36,197 bases of DNA from an uncultured Allofournierella sp. GTDB taxonomy: Bacteria; Bacillota; Clostridia; Oscillospirales; Ruminococcaceae. Where the stretch lies: assembly GCA_944382775.1 (NCBI GenBank), contig CALWNI010000014.1, forward strand, positions 1 to 36,197, read 5' to 3'. The translations under genes were made by a program, and so were the position numbers. Positions 1 to 7,403 of the stretch are shown here, one piece after another (positions within the stretch are counted from its first letter, which is position 1; each line of letters begins with the position of its first letter). The notes under the pieces were generated by a model, which ran no database searches, was not told the origin of the DNA, and worked only from the letters and a program-made list of their open reading frames with translations.

Positions 1-12
1 GAGGTGGTACGA

Positions 13-276
13 ATGCCTAACATTAAATCGCAGAAGGATCGTGTCGTTCAGTCCAAGAAGGAAGCCCTTCACAACAAGGCGATTAAGTCCAACCTGAAAA
101 CAGTCGTCAAGAAGGCAGACGCTGCCATCGCTGCAAACGCAGCTGATATGGACGCCGTCGTTGTTGCTGCTATCTCCGCTATTGATAAGGCTAAGAGCAA
201 GGGTGTACTGCACAAGAACACCGCTTCCCGCAAGATCAGCCGTATGGCGAAGCGCGCTAACAAGGCGAATGCTTGA
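13..276 (+). CDS. rpsT: 30S ribosomal protein S20 (bS20)
   Basis: This is a small, basic, Ala/Lys-rich protein of 87 residues, the usual length for bS20, which binds 16S rRNA in the body of the small subunit. The N-terminus MPNIKSQKDRV and the C-terminal segment NTASRKISRMAKR are typical of the family. I start at the ATG at 13, because GAGGTGG at 1-7 forms the ribosome site; the in-frame GTG at 4 lies inside that site. The promoter lies outside the window. The gene is followed by its own intrinsic terminator and looks monocistronic here. Identification is by family sequence pattern and is secure. Confidence 0.97.
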   Translation: MPNIKSQKDRVVQSKKEALHNKAIKSNLKTVVKKADAAIAANAADMDAVVVAAISAIDKAKSKGVLHKNTASRKISRMAKRANKANA

Positions 277-290
277 TTTTCGACTAGACT

Positions 291-320
291 GAAGACCTGC
301 TCAATGAGCAGGTCTTTTGT
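291..320 (+). terminator. Intrinsic terminator of rpsT
   Basis: A perfect stem of about 11 bp (AGACCTGCTC with GAGCAGGTCT) has a 3-nt loop and is followed by TTTTGTTTTT. It lies 15 bp after the rpsT stop codon. Confidence 0.9.
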
Positions 321-332
321 TTTTATCCAGAT

Positions 333-371
333 GCAAAAAAATCCCGGTGGAACTTGTCCACCGGGATTTTT
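333..371 (-). terminator. Terminator of the Na/Pi cotransporter gene (could act on both strands)
   Basis: The arms AAATCCCGGTGG and CCACCGGGATTT pair around a short loop, with A-runs on one side and T-runs on the other, so it can terminate either strand. It directly follows the stop of the minus-strand Na/Pi gene and backs up the rpsT terminator. Confidence 0.85.
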
Positions 372-372
372 G

Positions 373-1995
373 TTATGCCAAGGTTTGCTGTGTAGCGTTG
401 AGTTCCTGTGCAATGTTCAGCACATGGTCGCCCACACGTTCAAAGTCGGTTAAAATTTCCGAATACAAAATGCAAGCTTCTTCGCTGCACTGGCCGTTTT
501 TCATACGGTGAATGTGTGCTTCGCGATAGCGTGCCGTCATATCGTCAATTTTTTGCTCAATACCTTCTACTGCTTTCAAGCTTACGGTGCTACGCAGTGC
601 CATCAAAGCCTTTTCGCATACCTCTTTCATTTCCAGCAGCTCTTTCATGGCTTCGTCCGAAACATGAATGTTTTCTCGCTCCATACGCTGACCATACCCC
701 AAAATGTTCATGGCGTGGTCGCTGATGCGTTCAATGTTTCCTGCAATGCGGAAGCCCGCTGCCACACAAGCCGAGTCCTTATCGTTGGTTTCTCGTACCA
801 TAGCTTTGGCCACATATTGGCTAATTTCTTTGTTTAAAAGATCCACTAGTTCCTCGGTTTGCAACGCCTTTTCTGTGCTTTCATCCGGGCCGCTTAACAC
901 AGTTTGAAATGCGCTATTCACATTTTCACGCGTTAAATCCAGCATACGACCCAGTTCGCGCTGCAAGTTGCCCAGCCAAACAGCAGAAGAGCCAAGGGTG
1001 GTCTTGTCCAGATAAGCCAGACCCATCATCTCACGGCTATCTGCCTGTGCGGGCTGTACAGCATCCGGCAGAATACGTTCTGCCAGAGCTGCCAGCTGCA
1101 TACCAAAGGGCAACAGCAACAAGGTGGTAACAACATTAAACAGTGTATGCATATTTGCAATTTGCGCTGCAATATTGCCCGGTGTAACCGATGCAACCCA
1201 GTTTGCCAAGGGGAATGTTACACAAATTGCAGTGAACAAAATAGTACCTGCAATGTTGAACATCAGATGAATAATAGTGGTGCGCTTTGCATTGCGGCTG
1301 GTGCCGATGCTTGCCAATACCGCTGTAATGCAGGTACCGATGTTTTGGCCAAACAGAACAAAGACGGCACTGGAAAAGCCAATTGCACCACTTGCTGCAA
1401 GCGCCTGCAAAATACCTACGCTTGCACTGGAAGACTGAATCAGTGCGGTAAATACCGCGCCTGCCAAAATGCCCAAAATGGGATTTTCAAAGCGTGTCAT
1501 CAACGATACAAAGCCCGGCTCATTTGCCAGCGGCTTCATGGCACTGCTCATCATATCCATACCGATAAACAGTACACCCAAACCTGCCAAAATACTGCCG
1601 TAGTTATGTAACTTGGGGCTTTTGAAGAATACCACCAAAGCTACACCCAAAAATGCCATTAACGGTGCCAACGCGCCCACATCCAACGCAATGAGCTGGC
1701 CGGTAATGGTAGTACCGATATTGGCACCCATAATAATCCAAACCACTTGCCGCAAGCTCATCAAGCCACTGTTTACAAACCCAACTGCCATAACAGTAGT
1801 TGCACTGGACGACTGGATTACCGCTGTAATGCCTGCACCCACCGCAACACCTAAAAAACGGTTTGCCGTAAGTTTTTCCAAAATGCCTTTCATGCGATTG
1901 CCGGCAGCTGCTTCTAAGCCACTGCTCATCATATGCATGCCGTACAAAAAGAGGGCCAGGCCTCCCAGCAAGCCAAGTATATTGGTTAGCTGCAT
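373..1995 (-). CDS. Na/Pi-cotransporter family protein with C-terminal PhoU-like domain
   Basis: The 540-residue membrane protein matches the bacterial Na/Pi-cotransporter (NptA/YjbB-type) family, thought to move phosphate with sodium. Two inverted transport repeats carry the diagnostic QSSSATT (residues 61-67) and QSSSASVG (187-194) motifs. After about residue 340 the chain becomes soluble, helical and charged, as in PhoU domains, which usually link transport to phosphate signalling. I start at the ATG at 1995 because GGAGGAGAAACAACG lies just upstream; the longer reading frame adds a basic, non-membrane leader without a ribosome site. It is transcribed alone, between the spoVA terminator and its own. 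I could not identify a convincing promoter. Direction of phosphate flow cannot be read from sequence. Confidence 0.9.
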   Translation of the reverse strand: MQLTNILGLLGGLALFLYGMHMMSSGLEAAAGNRMKGILEKLTANRFLGVAVGAGITAVIQSSSATTVMAVGFVNSGLMSLRQVVWIIMGANIGTTITGQLIALDVGALAPLMAFLGVALVVFFKSPKLHNYGSILAGLGVLFIGMDMMSSAMKPLANEPGFVSLMTRFENPILGILAGAVFTALIQSSSASVGILQALAASGAIGFSSAVFVLFGQNIGTCITAVLASIGTSRNAKRTTIIHLMFNIAGTILFTAICVTFPLANWVASVTPGNIAAQIANMHTLFNVVTTLLLLPFGMQLAALAERILPDAVQPAQADSREMMGLAYLDKTTLGSSAVWLGNLQRELGRMLDLTRENVNSAFQTVLSGPDESTEKALQTEELVDLLNKEISQYVAKAMVRETNDKDSACVAAGFRIAGNIERISDHAMNILGYGQRMERENIHVSDEAMKELLEMKEVCEKALMALRSTVSLKAVEGIEQKIDDMTARYREAHIHRMKNGQCSEEACILYSEILTDFERVGDHVLNIAQELNATQQTLA

Positions 1996-2100
1996 CGTTG
2001 TTTCTCCTCCTGCTTGCCGCAATTGTTTTCTTTTGCGGACTTTTCCAAATTTTAAAAATTTTTTACGCAAATTTAAACGTATCATAATATACATACCTTA

Positions 2101-2131
2101 AAAGAAAAGCCTCGGTCAACAGACCGAGGTA
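2101..2131 (-). terminator. Terminator of the spoVA operon
   Basis: CCTCGGTC (2111-2118) pairs with GACCGAGG (2123-2130). On the minus strand the stem is followed by CTTTTCTTTT. It lies about 50 bp after the spoVAE stop. Confidence 0.85.
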
Positions 2132-2177
2132 AAACTTTACATAGATTTTTCATTTCTACGTCAAAATATGCCATTTT

Positions 2178-2534
2178 TTAGTTTTGGTCATGGGAATGGC
2201 TGCTTACCGCCGCAATAACGCCACAAACCAAACTGGCGGTTATGCCCGCCGCTGCTGCGGTAAATCCACCCGTTAACGCACCCAGCAAGCCCATGCTTTC
2301 CACCGCATCCATTACCCCTTGTGCAAGCAGATGACCAAACCCAATGAGCGGAACCGATGCACCCGCCCCTGCCAAATTCACCAAAGGTTGATACCAACCC
2401 AATGCAGAAAGCACCACACCCGAAACCACAAAGGTTACCAGAACTCTTGCAGGGGTAAAACTGGTTAAATCAATCAGCAACTGACCCACAACACAAATTA
2501 GTCCTCCAATTACAAACGCCCAAACAAAGCCCAT
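2178..2534 (-). CDS. spoVAE: Stage V sporulation protein AE (SpoVAE/SpoVAEb)
   Basis: This small hydrophobic protein of 118 residues belongs to the SpoVAC/SpoVAE membrane family. These proteins form part of the inner-membrane channel that loads Ca-dipicolinate into the forespore and releases it at germination. It has several predicted membrane segments and the family-type stretch SALGWYQPLVNLAGAGASVP, which closely resembles the TSLGWYQRLAAKAGAG region of the SpoVAC protein encoded upstream. The ATG lies 2 bp after the spoVAD stop and is preceded by AAAGGGAGGG, so translation is probably coupled. It is the last gene of the operon. The short C-terminus (SSHSHDQN) is polar. Confidence 0.92.
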   Translation of the reverse strand: MGFVWAFVIGGLICVVGQLLIDLTSFTPARVLVTFVVSGVVLSALGWYQPLVNLAGAGASVPLIGFGHLLAQGVMDAVESMGLLGALTGGFTAAAAGITASLVCGVIAAVSSHSHDQN

Positions 2535-2536
2535 AG

Positions 2537-3556
2537 TTATCCCTCCCTTTGTGAAGACAATTCCAACAAGTGCGCTACGCCCGGAATGCTTTCGCCCTGT
2601 AAAAATGTGATTTGACTCATCAGTGCGCCGGTGGACAAAAACAATACCCGATTGTGTTCTTTACGGCGCAGCATCGGCAGCACATGGGCAGCCAACACAC
2701 TGGCAGAGCATCCGGCTCCACTGCCGCCTGCCTGCACCTCTTGGGTATCGATATCATACAGCAAAAGACCGCAGTCTTTGTGATTGTGCAAGGCGACGCC
2801 TTCTTTTTTCAATAGTTCCGCCAGCAAACGGCTGCCCACAATGCCCAAATCTCCCGTATATACCGCATCAAAATCCGCCGGGGTGCGTCCGGTATCGGCG
2901 CAATAGCGCAGAATCGTTTCCGCTGCTGCCGGTGCCATTGCTGCCCCCATATTGTTAATATCGCAAATTTCATAATCCCGCACACGGCCAAAGGTCACCG
3001 CCTTAACATACGGCCCATCGCCTTGGGGTTTTACAATGCAGCAGCCCGATGCCGTTGCAGTCCACTGGGCGGTGGGGGTACGCTTTGCCCCATAGGTTAA
3101 CGGGGTGCGAAACTGCCGCTCTGCGGCACAAAAATGGCTGCTGGTCAGTGCTGCCACCGTATCCGCAAATCCACCTGCGGTAAAGCATGCCGCCAAGCCC
3201 ACCGCCTCTGCCATGGTGCTGCACGCCCCATACAACCCGGCAAAGGGCACATCCACATTTCGCATGGTATAAGCGGTTGCGGTACATTGATTCTGCAAAT
3301 CACCGCCCAGCAAAAGATTGACCTGCTCCGGCTTACAATGTGCCTTTTTTAAGGTTAAATCCAGGCAATGCCGCTGCAATCTGCTTTCAGCCTTTTCCCA
3401 GGTTTCTTCGCCAAAGGTGTTTTCTTCAAACAGCAAATCAAATTGTGCCGCCAAGGGCCCTTGCCCTTCTTTTTTTCCGCCCACTGCTCCAAATTCCACA
3501 ATACTGGGCGGTTCAGAAAATCGAATGGTATCCCCCGTACGCTGTTGTGTACTCAA
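2537..3556 (-). CDS. spoVAD: Stage V sporulation protein AD (SpoVAD)
   Basis: SpoVAD is the soluble, thiolase-fold, dipicolinate-binding partner of the SpoVA membrane proteins, attached to the outer face of the spore inner membrane. The product is about 339-342 residues, normal for the family, with recognisable segments such as SIVEFGAVGGKKEGQGPL near the N-terminus, the GACSTMAEA region, and the C-terminal GAGCSASVLAAH. No ATG is available near the start; an in-frame TAG closes the frame upstream. The candidates are TTG at 3565 and TTG at 3556. I prefer 3556 because the ribosome site AAAGGGGG then stands 10 nt away, versus 1 nt for 3565. It lies between spoVAC and spoVAE. Confidence 0.92.
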   Translation of the reverse strand: MSTQQRTGDTIRFSEPPSIVEFGAVGGKKEGQGPLAAQFDLLFEENTFGEETWEKAESRLQRHCLDLTLKKAHCKPEQVNLLLGGDLQNQCTATAYTMRNVDVPFAGLYGACSTMAEAVGLAACFTAGGFADTVAALTSSHFCAAERQFRTPLTYGAKRTPTAQWTATASGCCIVKPQGDGPYVKAVTFGRVRDYEICDINNMGAAMAPAAAETILRYCADTGRTPADFDAVYTGDLGIVGSRLLAELLKKEGVALHNHKDCGLLLYDIDTQEVQAGGSGAGCSASVLAAHVLPMLRRKEHNRVLFLSTGALMSQITFLQGESIPGVAHLLELSSQREG

Positions 3557-3591
3557 TGTTTGCAATCCCCCTTTTTCCTAATCCGAGCCAT

Positions 3592-4035
3592 TTATAATGT
3601 CCGAATAAAACAATAAATAACACCCCATACCGCACTGGCTGCCAGTCCGTACACAATCACCGGCCCGGCAATGAGAAACATTTTTGCACCCACGCCCGGC
3701 ACATATCCCTCGCTTTTAAACTCAATGGCAGGGCTTACCACCGAGTTTGCAAACCCGGTAATGGGCACCAGCGTGCCTGCACCCGCTTTTGCCGCCAACC
3801 GTTGGTACCAGCCCAGTGACGTTGTAACGGCCGAAATAACAATTAGCGTAACACTTGCCATTGTGCTGGCATCGGTAAGGGTAAACCCTTTTGCCAGATA
3901 CGACTGGCGCAAAATCTCGCCCAGAAGGCAGATTGCGCCGCCCACCCCAAACGCCCACAGACAGTCTTGCAGCAATTTGGATTTTGGGCTGGCTTGTTTG
4001 CTTAATCCGTCATATTCTTCGGGAGTCAGTTTCAT
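3592..4035 (-). CDS. spoVAC: Stage V sporulation protein AC (SpoVAC)
   Basis: The 147-residue membrane protein is the first gene of the spoVAC-D-E operon. In Bacillus SpoVAC has been described as a mechanosensitive component of the dipicolinate channel. A short polar N-terminus (MKLTPEEYDGL) is followed by four or more hydrophobic segments and the family stretch TSLGWYQRLAAKAGAGTLVP. I use the ATG at 4035 because CAGGAGGAAATTG lies just upstream; the frame remains open further but that extension is antisense to pyrB. Only the A-less, B-less three-gene version of spoVA is present, the usual minimal set in Clostridia. Expression in the forespore is likely; see the candidate sigma-G promoter. 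Confidence 0.93.
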   Translation of the reverse strand: MKLTPEEYDGLSKQASPKSKLLQDCLWAFGVGGAICLLGEILRQSYLAKGFTLTDASTMASVTLIVISAVTTSLGWYQRLAAKAGAGTLVPITGFANSVVSPAIEFKSEGYVPGVGAKMFLIAGPVIVYGLAASAVWGVIYCFIRTL

Positions 4036-4091
4036 GACAATTTCCTCCTGCAACTTGTGTGTTTTATTTGAAGTATGTGCCATTTTGTGCA

Positions 4092-4121
4092 AAGTATGTG
4101 TTTTAAAAAAACATCTTTTCA
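4092..4121 (-). promoter_or_regulatory. Candidate sigma-G promoter of the spoVA operon
   Basis: On the minus strand TGAAAA (4121-4116) is separated by 17 bp from CATACTT (4098-4092). This resembles the sigma-G pattern (G-A/C-AT-A/G, then CATA-T-A). A second CATACTT lies at 4077-4071 with CACATA 17 bp before it, so two start sites are possible. This is inference by pattern only. Confidence 0.45.
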
Positions 4122-4125
4122 GATA

Positions 4126-4154
4126 TTGCAATTCTTTGTACCTTATAGTAGAAT
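4126..4154 (+). promoter_or_regulatory. Sigma-A promoter of pyrBI with AATTTG start region
   Basis: TTGCAA (4126-4131), a 17-bp spacer and TAGAAT (4149-4154). Standard spacing puts +1 at A4161, so the transcript would begin AAUUUGCAAAGG. The leader would be only about 22 nt, leaving no space for a PyrR-type attenuator. Confidence 0.65.
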
Positions 4155-4182
4155 AAAAAAAATTTGCAAAGGAGGCTCTTTT

Positions 4183-5097
4183 ATGAAGAAGAAAATTATC
4201 AGCCCCCTGGATCTTTCTACCCAGGATATTGATGAACTGCTCACTCTTTCTGACCGAATCATTGAAAATCCCCAGGCTTTTGCACACAAGTGTGACGGCA
4301 AAATTCTGGCTACTTTATTTTTTGAACCCAGCACCCGTACCCGTTTGAGCTTCGAGTCCGCAATGCTCAGTCTTGGTGGTCAGGTGTTGGGTTTTTCTTC
4401 GGCTAATTCCAGCAGTGCCGCAAAGGGTGAAAGCGTTGCCGACACCGTTCGCACCGTAGAATGCTATGCCGACATCATCGCAATGCGCCATCCCAAAGAA
4501 GGTGCTGCTACCGTTGCCGCTGCAAAAATCGACTGCCCCTTAATCAACGCAGGCGACGGCGGCCATCATCACCCCACCCAAACCCTAACCGACCTTTTGA
4601 CCATTCACCGCTTAAAGGGCCATCTGGACAACCTGACCATTGGTCTTTGCGGCGACTTGAAATTCGGCCGTACCGTACACAGCCTAATTCGTGCCATGAT
4701 GCGCTACCAAGGGGTAAAGTTTGTACTGATTAGCCCCAAGGAGCTGCAAATCCCCGATTATATCCGCAGTGATTTGGAGGACGGCGGCTTTGACTTTGTG
4801 GAAGCCGAGCGTTTGGAAGAGGTAATGCCCACACTGGACATCCTGTATATGACCCGTGTACAGCGCGAACGCTTTTTCAACGAGGACGACTACATCCGCC
4901 TGCGCGACAGCTATATTCTGGACAAGAGCAAGATGGAGCTTGCAAAATCCGATATGATTGTGATGCATCCGCTGCCCCGTGTAAACGAAATCAGCGTAGA
5001 GGTGGACGATGACCCCCGTGCCGCTTACTTTAAACAAGCCAAATTTGGACGTTTTGTTCGTATGGCATTGATTCTAAAATTGCTGGAGGTAGCCTAA
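4183..5097 (+). CDS. pyrB: Aspartate carbamoyltransferase catalytic subunit
   Basis: The enzyme condenses carbamoyl phosphate and aspartate, the committed step of pyrimidine synthesis. The 304-residue length is normal. The carbamoyl-phosphate signature [11 protein letters not shown] lies at residues 48-58, with [11 protein letters not shown] and [10 protein letters not shown] further on. The start ATG is preceded by AAAGGAGG at 4168-4175; an open extension upstream overlaps the spoVA promoter and is not used. pyrI follows after 1 bp, with its ribosome site inside the end of pyrB, so the two subunits are co-translated. Other pyr genes are not in the window. Confidence 0.98.
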   Translation: MKKKIISPLDLSTQDIDELLTLSDRIIENPQAFAHKCDGKILATLFFEPSTRTRLSFESAMLSLGGQVLGFSSANSSSAAKGESVADTVRTVECYADIIAMRHPKEGAATVAAAKIDCPLINAGDGGHHHPTQTLTDLLTIHRLKGHLDNLTIGLCGDLKFGRTVHSLIRAMMRYQGVKFVLISPKELQIPDYIRSDLEDGGFDFVEAERLEEVMPTLDILYMTRVQRERFFNEDDYIRLRDSYILDKSKMELAKSDMIVMHPLPRVNEISVEVDDDPRAAYFKQAKFGRFVRMALILKLLEVA

Positions 5098-5098
5098 C

Positions 5099-5527
5099 AT
5101 GCTTAACATCGACAGTTTGCAAAAAGGTGTTGTAATCGACCACATCGAGGTGGGCAAAAGCATGGAGATTTACCGTGCATTGGAGCTGGACAAGCTGGAT
5201 TGCAGCGTTGCAATTATTAAAAATGCACGCAGCAAAAAAACCGCCCGCAAGGACATTATTAAAATCGAAGACCGCATAGACATCGACCTGGACATTTTGG
5301 GTTTTATCGACCCCAACATCACCGTAAACATCATTGATAACGGCGAAATTGTGGAGAAAAAACATCTGAGCCTGCCCCAGCGTATTGTTAACGTGGCACG
5401 CTGCAAAAACCCCCGCTGCATTACCAGCGTAGAGCAGGAACTGGACCATGTATTTTTACTGACCGACGAAGCCCGCGGCATCTACCGCTGTGCTTATTGC
5501 GAGCATCAATACCAAGACCACAAATAA
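5099..5527 (+). CDS. pyrI: Aspartate carbamoyltransferase regulatory subunit
   Basis: PyrI is the nucleotide-binding, zinc-containing subunit that gives allosteric control to the PyrB trimers. The 142-residue chain has the N-terminal allosteric domain (IDHIEVGKSMEIYRAL) and the C-terminal zinc domain with four cysteines arranged CKNPRC and CAYC, the expected CX4C...CX2C pattern. Its presence means a dodecameric, feedback-controlled enzyme rather than the unregulated Bacillus type. GGAGGT at the end of pyrB serves as ribosome site. An intrinsic terminator follows at once, so the operon is pyrBI only. Confidence 0.97.
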   Translation: MLNIDSLQKGVVIDHIEVGKSMEIYRALELDKLDCSVAIIKNARSKKTARKDIIKIEDRIDIDLDILGFIDPNITVNIIDNGEIVEKKHLSLPQRIVNVARCKNPRCITSVEQELDHVFLLTDEARGIYRCAYCEHQYQDHK

Positions 5528-5537
5528 TCCCCTGCAA

Positions 5538-5577
5538 AAAAACAGCTGCCAACTTGTTTGGCAGCTGTTTTCTTGTT
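5538..5577 (+). terminator. Terminator of pyrBI
   Basis: AAACAGCTGCCAA pairs with TTGGCAGCTGTTT across a short loop, followed by TTCTTGTTTT. It lies 10 bp after the pyrI stop. Confidence 0.88.
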
Positions 5578-5616
5578 TTATTATTTGTTTTTCGTTCATG
5601 AACTTTGCAGAAAACA

Positions 5617-5625
5617 TGGTATAAT
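5617..5625 (+). promoter_or_regulatory. Extended -10 promoter of prmA-rsmE
   Basis: TGGTATAAT is a consensus -10 with the TGn extension. The -35 region 17-18 bp upstream (around CATGAA) is poor, which fits an extended -10 promoter. It gives a leader of about 40 nt. Confidence 0.55.
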
Positions 5626-5673
5626 AAAAAAGATATTTGTTTATTATCTCAAAGAAACCGAGGTTATTTTATT

Positions 5674-6597
5674 ATGCAGTGGACTGATATCCGCATTACC
5701 GTTCCCAAGGCTCACGCCGAAACCGCCGAAGCCATCGCCACCGGTATTTCTGGCGGTGGTATTTACATTGAAGATTACTCCGACCTGGAAGCACAGGTAC
5801 AGCAGATTGCCCATGTGGATTTAATCGAGCAGGACTTGCTGGACAAAGACCGCACCCAGGTCATTGTCCATCTATATCTTGCTCCGGACGAAAACCCCGT
5901 AGAGGTTCTGGACCTGCTGCAAAGCCGTTTAACTGCCAGCGAAGTTCCCTACACCTTATCCACCGAAGGCGTGGAGCAGGAGGACTGGGAAACCGGTTGG
6001 AAAGCCTACTACCATGCACTGACCATTGGCAAGCGTTTGGCCATTGTACCCAGCTGGGAAGAGTTTGAAACCGACCGCATCACCATAAAGCTGGACCCCG
6101 GCATGGCCTTTGGCACCGGTACCCACGAAACCACCGCTTTGTGCCTTGCCGCTTTGGATGAACTGGTAAGCGGCGGCGAGCGTATGCTGGACATTGGCAC
6201 CGGCAGCGGTATTTTGGCAATTGCCGCCTTAAAGCTGGGTGCAGCCGAAGCCGAGGGCGTGGACATTGACCCCATGTGCGTTCGCACCGCCGGCGAAAAT
6301 GCCGCCTTGAATAACGTACAAGACTACCTGAAGGTTTTGATTGGCGATTTGTCGGATAAGGCAAGCGGCACATATAATATTATTACCGCCAACATTGTTG
6401 CCAATGCAATTCTGAGCCTAGCCCCCCATGTGCCTGCCTTAATGGCACCGGGTGCAACCTTTATTGCCAGCGGTATCATTGACACCCGTCGGGACGAAGT
6501 GGTGGCCGGTTTGACCACCGCAGGTTTGCAGGTAACCGAGGTACGGGAGCAAAACGGCTGGGTTGCCATTTTGTGCAAAAACGGGGGCATGGTATAA
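5674..6597 (+). CDS. prmA: Ribosomal protein L11 methyltransferase
   Basis: PrmA trimethylates lysines and the N-terminus of ribosomal protein L11 using S-adenosylmethionine. The 307-residue chain shows the family signature DPGMAFGTGTHETT (residues 141-154), the SAM motif LDIGTGSG (172-179) and a TANIVAN segment that corresponds to the catalytic-loop motif of the family. I use the ATG at 5674, preceded by CCGAGG; an in-frame ATG at 5605 overlaps the promoter. rsmE begins 1 bp after its stop. This prmA-rsmE pairing is common in Firmicutes. Confidence 0.96.
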   Translation: MQWTDIRITVPKAHAETAEAIATGISGGGIYIEDYSDLEAQVQQIAHVDLIEQDLLDKDRTQVIVHLYLAPDENPVEVLDLLQSRLTASEVPYTLSTEGVEQEDWETGWKAYYHALTIGKRLAIVPSWEEFETDRITIKLDPGMAFGTGTHETTALCLAALDELVSGGERMLDIGTGSGILAIAALKLGAAEAEGVDIDPMCVRTAGENAALNNVQDYLKVLIGDLSDKASGTYNIITANIVANAILSLAPHVPALMAPGATFIASGIIDTRRDEVVAGLTTAGLQVTEVREQNGWVAILCKNGGMV

Positions 6598-6598
6598 G

Positions 6599-7318
6599 AT
6601 GCCGCACCGCTATTTTACCGACCACATCAGCGATACCACCGCACATTTGTGCGGTGCCGATGCGCACCATCTGGGGCGTGTGATGCGTGCCAAAATTGGG
6701 GAAGAAATCATCTTGTGCGACGGCAAAGGCTTTGACTACACCGCACAAATCACTGCCATTGAGCCGGAACAAATCAAGTGTTCTATTTCTGACAAACGCC
6801 CCTGCACCGCTGAACCCAGCGTAGACGTTACCCTGTTTGTGGGATATCCCAAGCAGGACAAATTAGAGTTGATTATTCAAAAAGCAGTGGAACTGGGTGC
6901 AACCCGTATTGTGCCCTTTTTCAGCCGCTATTGTGTTACCACACCCAAAAAAGAAGACCAGAAAAACCAGCGTTATCTGCGCATTGCCGCCGAAGCCGCA
7001 AAGCAGTGCGGTCGTGGCATTCTTCCCGTTGTGGAAATGCCTTTGACCCTGGCACAGGTTGCACAGCAATTTGCAGACTTTGATGCGGTGCTGTTCTGTT
7101 ACGAAAAAGGCGGCAAGCCCATTCGCACCTACCTGCAAAATGCAAAAAATATTGCCATTGTAACCGGTGCCGAAGGTGGTTTTTCGGAACAAGAGGCGCA
7201 AAGCCTGTTGGATGCCGGTGCTTCGGTAATTGGACTGGGCCCGCGGATTCTTCGCTGTGAAACCGCCCCCATTGCAGCGCTTTCCGCTGTTATGACCTTA
7301 ACCGAAAACCTGGAATAA
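6599..7318 (+). CDS. rsmE: 16S rRNA (uracil(1498)-N3)-methyltransferase
   Basis: RsmE methylates N3 of U1498 in 16S rRNA. It is a SPOUT-class enzyme, and the knotted C-terminal motifs are clear: GAEGGFSEQE and GLGPRILRCETAPIAAL. The 239-residue length is standard. The N-terminal PUA-like part begins MPHRYFTDHI. The ATG at 6599 follows the prmA stop by 1 bp, so the genes are probably translationally coupled; no separate promoter is seen. No clear terminator follows, so read-through into the next gene is possible. Confidence 0.95.
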   Translation: MPHRYFTDHISDTTAHLCGADAHHLGRVMRAKIGEEIILCDGKGFDYTAQITAIEPEQIKCSISDKRPCTAEPSVDVTLFVGYPKQDKLELIIQKAVELGATRIVPFFSRYCVTTPKKEDQKNQRYLRIAAEAAKQCGRGILPVVEMPLTLAQVAQQFADFDAVLFCYEKGGKPIRTYLQNAKNIAIVTGAEGGFSEQEAQSLLDAGASVIGLGPRILRCETAPIAALSAVMTLTENLE

Positions 7319-7330
7319 CCCTTATTTCGG

Positions 7331-7397
7331 TATAATAACTTCCCTTGTTGACACACTAAAACAGCACGTACAAACACATTGTTTCAACAAGGGAGTT
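7331..7397 (+). promoter_or_regulatory. TATAAT box and inverted repeat in front of the VanY-type gene
   Basis: TATAAT lies at 7331-7336, without a good -35. Right after it, TCCCTTGTTGA (7341-7351) is the exact complement of TCAACAAGGGA (7384-7394); 3 more pairs follow past a bulge. The right arm contains the ribosome site AAGGGAG (7389-7395) of the gene at 7404. If both arms are in one transcript, the site would be buried in a stem. Confidence 0.5.
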
Positions 7398-7403
7398 AGT
7401 AAC

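Noticed and set aside
2105-2131. Shared GCCTCGGTC between the spoVA terminator and the ptsH-ptsI hairpin as a dispersed repeat family
   Set aside because: Only the short stem core is shared and the flanks differ; two copies are not enough to call a repeat family.
3436-3446. AATCAAATT copy inside spoVAD
   Set aside because: It is single, inside coding sequence and far from any fru or PTS promoter; probably chance.
7348-7353. Consensus TTGACA before the VanY-type gene as a -35
   Set aside because: No acceptable -10 lies 16-18 bp downstream; the hexamer is part of the inverted repeat.
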